DNA of 64,000 bases from Actinomycetes bacterium. Lineage in GTDB: Bacteria; Actinomycetota; Acidimicrobiia; Acidimicrobiales; Palsa-688. Shown piece after piece: positions 57,619-64,000 of the stretch (within the stretch, counting starts at the first letter, position 1; every line of letters begins with the position of its first letter). A program made the translations under genes and the position numbers. The stretch is taken from assembly GCA_021850325.1 (NCBI GenBank), contig JAJZMF010000004.1, positions 62,001 through 126,000 of the forward strand, read 5' to 3'. Below the pieces are notes generated by a model. It had not been told where the DNA came from. It saw only the letters and a program-made list of their open reading frames with translations, and made no database searches.

Positions 57619-57885
57619 TCAGCGGGGTTCGGTCGTGTAGGCGTCGAGCGTGACGGTCTCCCCCCGCTCGACTTCCCGTCGTCCCTCTTCGATGGCAGTC
57701 ATCGTCTCGGCGTCGGAGAGGATCTCCGCCGTCTCCTCCAAGGCTTCGTACTCGTCCACGGGGACGAGCACGGCTGCGGGCCGGCCGTGGTGGGTGACGA
57801 TGACGTGTTCGCGGAGGTCGGCGACCTGGTCGATCACCTGGCTGAGCTCACTACGCAGATCGCGGACCGGGACCGTCTTGCTCAT
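57619..57885 (-). CDS. Phd/YefM-family antitoxin (no toxin seen)
   Basis: This 88-residue protein opens MSKTVPVRDLRSELSQVID and has HVIVTHHGRPAAVLVPVDEYEALEETAEIL, the signature of Phd/YefM antitoxins. An acidic C-terminal tail follows. Phd-type antitoxins bind DNA with the N-terminus and neutralise a toxin with the tail. A RelE-, Doc- or ParE-type toxin gene should follow within a few bases on the minus strand, but the 158 bp before sodN do not encode one. It may be an orphan regulator or a broken module. The ATG is 6 nt after a TACGCT box. It lies 36 bp downstream of tRNA-Leu on the same strand. Confidence 0.82.
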   Translation of the reverse strand: MSKTVPVRDLRSELSQVIDQVADLREHVIVTHHGRPAAVLVPVDEYEALEETAEILSDAETMTAIEEGRREVERGETVTLDAYTTEPR

Positions 57886-57891
57886 GCCCGA

Positions 57892-57897
57892 AGCGTA
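57892..57897 (-). promoter_or_regulatory. TACGCT -10 box of leaderless antitoxin gene
   Basis: It is 6 nt before the ATG at 57885 on the minus strand. It overlaps an AT-rich patch (tattgagtacaca) next to tRNA-Leu. Confidence 0.5.
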
Positions 57898-57921
57898 CGA
57901 TATTGAGTACACATCTGCCGG

Positions 57922-58003
57922 TGGGCGCGGAGGGACTCGAACCCTCATGCACTGAGGCGGCAGGGTTTAAGCCCGCTGTGTCTACCGGTTCCACCACGCG
58001 CCC
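57922..58003 (-). tRNA. tRNA-Leu (anticodon TAA)
   Basis: An 82-nt class II tRNA. The acceptor GGGCGCG pairs with CGCGCCC. The anticodon stem GCGGG/CCTGC has one G-U pair and encloses loop CTTAAAC, with anticodon TAA. A long variable arm and T arm GAGGG-TTCGAGT-CCCTC follow. The discriminator is A, and CCA is not encoded. Confidence 0.95.
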
Positions 58004-58074
58004 GTGGTAATGGGGAGCCTAACGCCGTGGCTGTCGGCGGGCTACTTTCCGGGCCTCGGCAGGGCCCTCACTGG

Positions 58075-58080
58075 TAGCGT
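58075..58080 (+). promoter_or_regulatory. TAGCGT -10 box of leaderless transporter gene
   Basis: It is 6 nt before the GTG at 58087. No ribosome site is present. Confidence 0.5.
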
Positions 58081-58086
58081 TGCTTC

Positions 58087-58965
58087 GTGGCAGTCCTGCT
58101 GGCGCTGGGCGCGGCCCTCCTCTATGCGGCGGCCTCGGTCCTCCAGCAGCGGGAGGCCGAGCGCCAGCCTCCCCACCGGGAGCTACGGCCCAGCCTGCTC
58201 GCCCGCCTGGCGGTCAAGCCCCGCTGGCTGGCGGGCCTCAGCTTCGACATCGCCGGCTACGTGGCCCAATGGCTCGCCTTGTCGAGAGGCTCGCTGGTGG
58301 TGGTGCAGCCCCTGCTCGTGGTGGGCCTCCTGTTCGCTCTCCCCATGAAGGCACGCCTGTCCCCCTACCGCATGCAGCGCTGGGACTGGACCGGGGCCGT
58401 CCTCACGACCCTGGGCTTGGCGGTGTTCCTGACGGTGAGCGACGCTTCGGTCGGCCATGCCAACGTGCGGGCGACCACGTGGTGGGTGCTGCTCGGCGCC
58501 GTGGCGGTGGTGAGCGCCGTACTGGTCACGGTGGGGGTGGGTAGCTCGCCCCGCTGGAAGGCGATGGCCTACGGGACGGCAGCGGGCGTCATCTACGGTG
58601 CCTGTGCCGCCCTGACCAAGACCTGCTCCTACCTGCTGGCCTCAGGGGTGAGCACGCTGTTCGAGAACTGGCAGCCCTATGTGCTCGCAGCCGGGGGTAT
58701 CGCAGGCATGGTCCTGGCGCAGAGCGCCTTCCAGGTCGGCCCCCTGGACGCCTCCCTGCCCACCCTGTCCGCCACCGACCCCGTCATCAGCGTCGTCGTG
58801 GGTGCCATAGCCTTCGGCGAGGTGGTCCGTACCGGGCTGTTCGCCACCAGCTTCGAGGTCATGGGCCTGGCCGCAATGGTTGCCGGTATCTTCATGCTCG
58901 CCCACACCGAGGCGGTCAACGCCGTCCAGGCCCGCCCGCTGGCGCGGGCGCAGGAGGTCAGTTGA
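58087..58965 (+). CDS. DMT-superfamily (EamA-like) transporter
   Basis: This 292-residue membrane protein has about nine or ten hydrophobic helices, starting at VLLALGAALLYAAASVLQQ, and an EamA-like repeat in each half. The C-terminal VLAAGGIAGMVLAQSAFQVGPLDASLP segment resembles transporters of the DMT family of small metabolites. The substrate is unknown. GTG start with a TAGCGT box 6 nt upstream. It is followed by a second transporter gene with its own ribosome site. Confidence 0.8.
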   Translation: MAVLLALGAALLYAAASVLQQREAERQPPHRELRPSLLARLAVKPRWLAGLSFDIAGYVAQWLALSRGSLVVVQPLLVVGLLFALPMKARLSPYRMQRWDWTGAVLTTLGLAVFLTVSDASVGHANVRATTWWVLLGAVAVVSAVLVTVGVGSSPRWKAMAYGTAAGVIYGACAALTKTCSYLLASGVSTLFENWQPYVLAAGGIAGMVLAQSAFQVGPLDASLPTLSATDPVISVVVGAIAFGEVVRTGLFATSFEVMGLAAMVAGIFMLAHTEAVNAVQARPLARAQEVS

Positions 58966-59094
58966 GGCTCGCGCCGGCCCGGGGGTGCTACAGCTGACCA
59001 GGCGGGGTGCCGGTGAGGTGGCCGGGTGGTCGCCGTCCGGCTTGGGCGCCCGACGGCGCCATGCTGTCAAGGTCGTTGGGCGGAGGGGGCGCTG

Positions 59095-60387
59095 ATGGCT
59101 CTGGGCGCCGCCATCGTGCTCCTCCTGGCCGGCGTAGCCGGCGCGGTGAGCCATCCCCGTTGGCTGCCGCCCTGGGCTGTCGCCGTGGCGGCCGCTCTGT
59201 TCGAGCTGGCGACCGGCGTGACCGGTCCGCACCGCGCCGCAGGCGCTGTCCACCCCCTCGTCCAACCGGTGGTGTTCCTCCTGGCTGCGGTCCCCCTGGC
59301 GGTGATGCTCGACGAGATCGGCTTCTTCGGGGCGGTTGCTTCCCGGGTGACGGCTAGGGGCGGAGGCGCTGGCTCGTTGTGGGTCGTTGCTGCCGTTGTC
59401 ACGACGGTGCTCAACCTGGACGCCGGAGTGGTGCTGCTCACCCCGCTGTACGTAAGGGTCGCCCACCAGCGAGGCTGGGACCCGCTGGTGCTGGCGGCCC
59501 AGCCCGTCCTGCTGGCGTGCCTGGCGTCATCGGCCCTGCCCGTTTCCAACCTGACCAACCTGATAGCAGTCTCCTGGTCAGGTGCCTCGACGCTCCAGTT
59601 CGTCTCCCACCTCGCCCTGCCCTCGCTCGCCGCCTCGGCCACGGGCTGGTGGTGTTACCGCCGATGGTGCATGGCCCCGCTCGGGCCCACGGAAGGCTCC
59701 GAGGTCCCTCGACCGGACCGGGGCGGGGAACGCCAGGGGCCGGCGCCTGTCCTGGAGGAGGCGCGGGCCGTCCTGGTGGGCGGCCTTGTGGTGGCCTTGG
59801 TCCTGTGCGGTTTCACCCTCGGCCCCTCGGTCGGGGTACAGCCCTGGGTTGTGGCCCTGGTGGGTGACGCTTTCCTGGTCGCCGCCATGGTGCAGGCCCA
59901 CCTCGGGGCCCGGGGAGGGCCCCGCCTCGTGGCCATCCGGCAGGTAAGTGTGCCCTGGCGCGCGGTCCCTGCCGGGACGGCGGTGCTCGTGCTTGCTCTG
60001 GGCGTGCTGGCGATAGGCGCCGCCTACTACCTGCCCACGGGGGCACTGCTGAGCGGTGGTTCTCTGGCCAGCCTGGCCCGGGAGACCGGTGTCGCCGCTC
60101 TGGCGGCGAACCTCGTCAACAACCTGCCGGCACTGCTGGTAGCCCTGCCCAAGGTCGGTCACCGTCCCGGTCCCGAACTGTGGGCGGTCCTTCTCGGGGT
60201 CAACATGGGCCCCGTGCTGCTGGTGACCGGTTCGCTGGCCAGCCTGCTCTGGATGTCGACGCTTCGCCGGTTGGGAGTGCACGTGGGCCCGAAGGACTTC
60301 ACCCGGTTCGGTCTGCGGGCCGGTCTGCCCGGGGCGGGAGCCGGCTTGGCTGTGGCGCTAGCCCTCAGGGCCGTGGGGCTGCACTAG
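59095..60387 (+). CDS. ArsB/NhaD-like (ion transporter superfamily) permease
   Basis: This 430-residue permease has about 11 helices. It has the ArsB/SLC13-like VLNLDAGVVLLTPLYVRVA in the first half and ALAANLVNNLPALLVALPKV in the second, both of the kind that form the inverted-repeat ion-binding loops. ArsB exports arsenite, and relatives move sodium, citrate or silicate. No arsenic genes are nearby, so the substrate is not assigned. The ATG has ggaggggg 5 nt upstream. A longer GTG start at 59026 is unlikely. Confidence 0.82.
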   Translation: MALGAAIVLLLAGVAGAVSHPRWLPPWAVAVAAALFELATGVTGPHRAAGAVHPLVQPVVFLLAAVPLAVMLDEIGFFGAVASRVTARGGGAGSLWVVAAVVTTVLNLDAGVVLLTPLYVRVAHQRGWDPLVLAAQPVLLACLASSALPVSNLTNLIAVSWSGASTLQFVSHLALPSLAASATGWWCYRRWCMAPLGPTEGSEVPRPDRGGERQGPAPVLEEARAVLVGGLVVALVLCGFTLGPSVGVQPWVVALVGDAFLVAAMVQAHLGARGGPRLVAIRQVSVPWRAVPAGTAVLVLALGVLAIGAAYYLPTGALLSGGSLASLARETGVAALAANLVNNLPALLVALPKVGHRPGPELWAVLLGVNMGPVLLVTGSLASLLWMSTLRRLGVHVGPKDFTRFGLRAGLPGAGAGLAVALALRAVGLH

Positions 60388-60400
60388 GCCCGTCCTGGTA

Positions 60401-62122
60401 CTAGACCCTCCCGCCTCCCAGTAGGTGGAGCTCGAAGATGCTCTGCACCTTCACGTCCTGGCCCGTGTCCGGGGCGTCCACCATCTCTCCGTTACCGATG
60501 TAGATCCCGACGTGGTAGACGCTTTTCGGCGTGCCGAAGAACACCAGGTCGCCCGGGCGCAGATCCCTGATGGCCACACGCTTGGTCATGTCGTACTGGT
60601 ACTGGGCGGAGTGGGGCAGTGGCACCCCGGCGTGTGACCACGAGACCATGGTGAGGCCGGAGCAGTCGTAACTGGTGGGCCCGGCTCCAGCCCATTTGTA
60701 AGGCTTGCCGATCTGGGACTCGGCGAACGCCAGGGCGACCTGCCACCCGGCAGCGGGCGCGTTGGACGCCGGGCCCGTGGGTGGCAGCAGGGGTGATGTG
60801 GTTGAGGTCGTGCCACCCGGCCCTGTCGTGGCCGCTGGTGCTGTGGTCGTGGCCGCTGGTGCTGTGGTCGTGGCCGCTGGTGCTGTGGTCGTGGCCGCTG
60901 GTGCTGTGGTCGTGGCCGCTGGTGCTGTGGTCGTGGCCGCTGGTGCTGTGGTCGTGGCCGCCGGTGCTGTGGTCGTGGCCGCCGGTGCGGTCGTCGTAGT
61001 GGTAGTGGTGCTGCTCGTTGTCGCGGTACTGAGCGTGACAGGGGCGTAGGTGGGCACGGTGGTCGTCGTGGGCACGGTGGTCGTCGTGGGCACGGTGGTG
61101 GTGCTGGCCCGGGTGGTGGTCGTGGGCACGGTGGTCGTCGTGGGCACGGTGGTGCTGGTGGTGCTCGCCGTGGGCACGGCAACTACAGGTGTGGCCGGCG
61201 CTGTGCTCGTCGGGCTCTGGGTGGTGGGTGCGCCCGCACGGGAGGTCGAGCGCGCCGCAGCGCTCACGACCACCTGGGCTGTCCCGGCGAAGGAGCCCGG
61301 TCCGGCGGATATGTGGGGCGCCGCTCTCAGCGCCGGCGTCCGGCCGCCCGGGTGGGTGGGCGTGGCTGTCCCGTTCGTTGCCGGTAGCTGGCCGGTCCTC
61401 ACGAGATAGGCCTTTTCGATGGCCTGTTGCTCTGCCTGCCGCTGCGCCTGCACTGCGGCGACCTCTGAGGCGAGCCTCCCTCTGACCTTTGCCAGCTCCC
61501 GGGAGAGTGCCGCCTGCTGGGCGGCCGCCGCTCGTCTGTCAACCATCAGGCGGCCCCTGGCCACCTCGGCGCTGGCACGTGCCCGGCTCAGCGAGCGGAC
61601 GGCGGCGCGGTTACGGGCCAGGTCGGCTCCGTAGTCGGCGAGTACCTGGCGTTGCTCGTCGAGCACCGCCTCTGCGTAACCGCTGACTACCTGGCCCGCC
61701 ACGGTGAGCGCTCCGGGGCTTCCGGCGGGAGGCTGCGCCCCCTGCTGGGTGTAAGCGGCGAGCGCTTCGTCGGCCAGGGCGCTCTTGGCTCCGGCAAGCT
61801 CCCTGGCAGCCCCGCCGGCGGCTCGGGTAGCCCGGCGCAGCCGGGCCTGCAGGCTCGAGACCACGACCCCGGCCGCATCGGCACGCTCTGCCAGTTTGGC
61901 CAGCTCGAGGCCCTTGCTCTGCACCTGGTCCGCGATCCGTACCGCCAGTGCCCGGTCCCGGGCCTCGGCTACCCGGGCGGGCGTACTACCCGCAGCCGGC
62001 CCGTGGTGGGACCTCGTGGTCACGGTCACGGCACCGGCCGGCCCGGCAGAAGTCGCCATGAGGCAAGAGGCGGACAGCAGGGCCACCAGGGCTGACTTAG
62101 GGCTCAGCTGTCGAAGGAGCAT
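60401..62122 (-). CDS. NlpC/P60 cell-wall endopeptidase with coiled coil and Thr/Ala/Pro linker
   Basis: This 573-residue secreted protein has a signal peptide at about 10-31 (ALVALLSASCLMATSAGPAGA) and a coiled coil at about 55-245. A long Thr/Pro/Ala-rich linker (about 285-430) carries eight tandem APAATT(T/G) repeats. The C-terminal NlpC/P60 domain (about 455-573) has the catalytic Cys in YDCSGLTM (about 487) and the His in VYHVGIYIGNG. It resembles RipA/Cgl-type hydrolases that cut the peptide stems of peptidoglycan during division, with the coiled coil as an autoinhibitory or recruitment part. The ATG has no strong ribosome site. Confidence 0.9.
   Translation of the reverse strand: MLLRQLSPKSALVALLSASCLMATSAGPAGAVTVTTRSHHGPAAGSTPARVAEARDRALAVRIADQVQSKGLELAKLAERADAAGVVVSSLQARLRRATRAAGGAARELAGAKSALADEALAAYTQQGAQPPAGSPGALTVAGQVVSGYAEAVLDEQRQVLADYGADLARNRAAVRSLSRARASAEVARGRLMVDRRAAAAQQAALSRELAKVRGRLASEVAAVQAQRQAEQQAIEKAYLVRTGQLPATNGTATPTHPGGRTPALRAAPHISAGPGSFAGTAQVVVSAAARSTSRAGAPTTQSPTSTAPATPVVAVPTASTTSTTVPTTTTVPTTTTRASTTTVPTTTTVPTTTTVPTYAPVTLSTATTSSTTTTTTTAPAATTTAPAATTTAPAATTTAPAATTTAPAATTTAPAATTTAPAATTTAPAATTGPGGTTSTTSPLLPPTGPASNAPAAGWQVALAFAESQIGKPYKWAGAGPTSYDCSGLTMVSWSHAGVPLPHSAQYQYDMTKRVAIRDLRPGDLVFFGTPKSVYHVGIYIGNGEMVDAPDTGQDVKVQSIFELHLLGGGRV
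60821..60988 (-). repeat. Eight tandem 21-bp repeats in the NlpC/P60 linker
   Basis: Eight nearly identical 21-bp units encode APAATTT (the last APAATTG). The units are so alike at DNA level that copy number is likely to vary by slippage. The linker is extracellular. Confidence 0.95.
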
Positions 62123-62365
62123 GCAGCCACCGTTACGGTCGTCCTACCTCGCCTCACTGTAGTCACAAGGTCCACACCTGTCACCCCCGTCACAGGGCTG
62201 GGCCCCTGGTGGCGACCGGCCAGCGGCCCGGCCGGGCGGGCGGCGGGTTGCGCGTACTGCTCCGTCGGCTGGTGCCCATGGCACCTTTAGGCCCCCGTGT
62301 GCCCGGGGCGTGCGGGGCGCACGGGGACGGCGCCCGTGGCCGTGCGGCCGCCCGGCCGGCGGCGG

Positions 62366-62371
62366 TAGTTT
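62366..62371 (+). promoter_or_regulatory. TAGTTT -10 box of leaderless fumC
   Basis: It is 7 nt before the ATG at 62379. No ribosome site is present. Confidence 0.5.
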
Positions 62372-62378
62372 GCTGCCG

Positions 62379-63803
62379 ATGACCGCTGCCGAGCCTCCAC
62401 CCGCCAAGAACAGCCCGACGCCCGAGGCGTTCCGCACCGAGCACGACTCGATGGGGGAGGTACGCGTGCCGTTGGCGGCCAAATGGCAGGCCCAGACCCA
62501 GCGGGCGGTGGACAACTTCCCCGTGTCGGGCCAGCGGGTCGAGCGTTCCCTGGTCCGCGGGCTTGCGCTGCTCAAGAGGGCGGCTGCCCTGGAGAACGCG
62601 GGCCTCGGTGTGCTCGACGAGGAGGTGGCCCAAGCTGTAGCCGGGGTGGCCGAGGAGGTCGCCGCGGGGCGCTGGGACGACGAGTTCCCTGTCGACGTGT
62701 TCCAGACCGGTTCAGGTACCTCGACCAACATGAACATGAACGAGGTGCTCGCCACGCTGGCCACCGAGAGGTTGGGCCGCAAGGTCCACCCCAACGACCA
62801 CGTCAACGCGTCCCAGTCCTCCAACGACATGTTCCCTTCGGCCATCCACGTGGCGGCCACCACCGAGATAGCCGGGTCGCTGGTCCCGGCCCTGGCCCAC
62901 CTGGCCGGCGCCCTGAGGGCCAAGTCCGAGGAGTTCGCCGGCGTGGTCAAGGCAGGCCGTACCCACCTCATGGACGCCACCCCGGTCACGCTCGGCCAGG
63001 AGTTCGGGGGCTACGCAGCGGCCGTCGAGCACGGTGTCGAACGGCTCGAGGCCTGCATGCCCAGGGTCGGCGAGCTACCGCTGGGTGGTACGGCGGTGGG
63101 TACAGGTCTCAATGCCCCCACCGGGTTCGCCCAGCGAGTGGTGGGCCGGCTGGCCAGGGAGCTGCAGCTGCCGTTGAGCGAAGCCCGGGACCACTTCGAG
63201 GCTCAGGGCTCGCGTGACGCCCTGGTGGAGGCCTCGGGTGCGTTGCGCACCGTGGCTGTGTCGCTCTACAAGTGCGCCACCGACCTGCGCTGGATGGGCT
63301 CAGGGCCCCGTGCCGGCCTGGCCGAGGTGCGTATCCCCGACCTGCAGCCCGGTAGCTCGATCATGCCCGGCAAGGTCAACCCCGTGATCCCCGAGGCGGT
63401 GTCGCAGGTGGTCGCCCAGGTCATCGGCAACGACGCCGCCGTGGCCTTCGCCGGCGCAGTCGGCAACTTCGAGCTGAACGTGATGCTCCCGGTCATGGCC
63501 CGCAACGTCCTGGAGTCGGTGCGCCTGCTGGCCAACGTGGCCCGCTTGTTCGCTGACCGCTGCATCAGCGGTATCGAGGCCGACACCGAGCGGTGCCGGT
63601 CCTACGCCCTCTCCTCGCCGTCCATCGTCACCTCGCTGAACCCGTACATCGGGTACGAGAAGGCGGCCAAGGTGGTCAAGCAGGCCCTGGCGGAGGGCAA
63701 GGACCTGCGGACGGTCGTCCTCGAGAACGGCCTGCTCAGCGAGGAGGAGGTCGACCGGGCGCTGGACGTCGAGGCCATGACCAGGGGCGGCATCATCAAG
63801 TGA
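62379..63803 (+). CDS. fumC: Class II fumarate hydratase
   Basis: This 474-residue iron-independent fumarase (fumarase C) interconverts fumarate and malate in the TCA cycle. It opens with [14 protein letters not shown]. It has [52 protein letters not shown] and the signature [14 protein letters not shown], with the catalytic Ser. All superfamily motifs are intact. ATG start after a TAGTTT box. The stop overlaps the GTG of the next gene (GTGA). Confidence 0.96.
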   Translation: MTAAEPPPAKNSPTPEAFRTEHDSMGEVRVPLAAKWQAQTQRAVDNFPVSGQRVERSLVRGLALLKRAAALENAGLGVLDEEVAQAVAGVAEEVAAGRWDDEFPVDVFQTGSGTSTNMNMNEVLATLATERLGRKVHPNDHVNASQSSNDMFPSAIHVAATTEIAGSLVPALAHLAGALRAKSEEFAGVVKAGRTHLMDATPVTLGQEFGGYAAAVEHGVERLEACMPRVGELPLGGTAVGTGLNAPTGFAQRVVGRLARELQLPLSEARDHFEAQGSRDALVEASGALRTVAVSLYKCATDLRWMGSGPRAGLAEVRIPDLQPGSSIMPGKVNPVIPEAVSQVVAQVIGNDAAVAFAGAVGNFELNVMLPVMARNVLESVRLLANVARLFADRCISGIEADTERCRSYALSSPSIVTSLNPYIGYEKAAKVVKQALAEGKDLRTVVLENGLLSEEEVDRALDVEAMTRGGIIK

Positions 63804-64000
63804 GCACCGTGGGGTCGGCGGCGCCGGCCGGCTGGGGCTACCAGTTGCTGGTCCTGCTGCACGTCGTGTGCGCCGTGGGCGGGTTCGGTGGCCTGCTCTA
63901 TCGTTCGTTCGTGCTGGACCTGGCCCGGAGACGGGGGGATGCCGCCGCCGCGGGTTCGCTCGCGGTGTTCGGGCAGGTGTCGCAGGTGGCGGAGGCCCTC
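63800..64000 (+). CDS. Membrane protein (3' partial), DUF2269-like
   Basis: Only the first 67 codons are in the window. The sequence [20 protein letters not shown] leads into a hydrophobic helix ([20 protein letters not shown]) and then a charged LARRRGDAA segment. It resembles DUF2269-like predicted integral membrane proteins, but with so little sequence this is tentative. The GTG start overlaps the fumC stop. Confidence 0.5.
   Translation, partial: MSTVGSAAPAGWGYQLLVLLHVVCAVGGFGGLLYRSFVLDLARRRGDAAAAGSLAVFGQVSQVAEAL

Noticed and set aside
57539-57640. Short frame reading RRRSYSNLDDVRERVVALFG, possible gene remnant
   Set aside because: Only a TTG start with no ribosome site. It overlaps the antitoxin gene antisense, and no family is recognised.
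1-64000. CRISPR array, IS element, prophage or integrase
   Set aside because: No repeat-spacer array, transposase, terminal repeats or integrase-type frame was seen on either strand.

Overview
The window is 64 kb of very GC-rich (roughly 70 percent or more), gene-dense chromosomal DNA. It looks like a high-GC Gram-positive actinobacterium, and I lean towards an Acidimicrobiia-like lineage, although no rRNA is present to prove it. Supporting signs are the glmU-prs-rplY-pth-mfd-mazG-ftsB-DUF501-ppx order, Ni-superoxide dismutase with its maturation protease, a bS22-type mini-protein, an FrhB-like F420 protein, a Cys-less actinobacterial RpiB, and many probably leaderless genes. In these a TANNNT hexamer sits 6-9 nt before an ATG or GTG. 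No phage, IS element or CRISPR array was seen.

Layout. 0-3.5 kb: a ROK-family protein (cut by the window edge) and a GH2 beta-mannosidase. 3.5-7.2 kb: an unusual array of three two-domain UPF0145 (YbjQ-like) proteins, making six domain copies, flanked by a small unknown protein and a coiled-coil protein. 7.2-11.6 kb: a glycosyltransferase, a DUF4349 protein and a prolyl oligopeptidase. 11.6-19.9 kb: a light-response island. It has a B12-binding CarH/LitR-like regulator, a reverse-strand operon (FAD oxidoreductase, DUF1365, CFA-type methyltransferase, fatty-acid desaturase) and a divergent forward operon (SRPBCC protein, SDR, photolyase). The regulator's own promoter and the bidirectional promoter between the operons share the palindrome TTAGTGCTAA. 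19.9-22 kb: an AT-richer spacer with a compact candidate small-RNA or peptide unit on the minus strand, an RsbW-like ATPase, and a small two-gene unit resembling an immunity protein plus a CdiA-CT/PD-(D/E)XK nuclease-like protein behind a consensus promoter.

22-40 kb: a short NAD-glutamate dehydrogenase, rpiB, a menC-like enolase-superfamily gene, xseA and xseB, an LprI-like protein, a phosphoesterase, pepN, ychF, rsmI, metG, tatD, rsmA and ispE. 40-44 kb: bS22, an FrhB-like iron-sulfur protein and a GH3 glycosidase. 44-54 kb: tRNA-Gln, a glmU lacking most of its acetyltransferase half, prs, rplY, pth, mfd, a SurA-like lipoprotein and a SAM-methylase-MazG fusion. 54-64 kb: ftsB/divIC, DUF501, ppx/gppA, a GNAT enzyme, sodX/sodN, a Phd-like antitoxin without a visible toxin, tRNA-Leu, two transporters, an NlpC/P60 cell-wall hydrolase with a 21-bp-repeat linker, fumC and the start of a membrane protein.

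Most of the window is housekeeping (translation, RNA modification, repair, wall precursors, isoprenoids). The accessory interest lies in the UPF0145 array, the B12/light regulon with its paired operators, the 20.1-20.2 kb minus-strand unit, the toxin-like pair and the truncated GlmU. Genes are often coupled by 4-bp NTGA overlaps, which were used to choose many starts.
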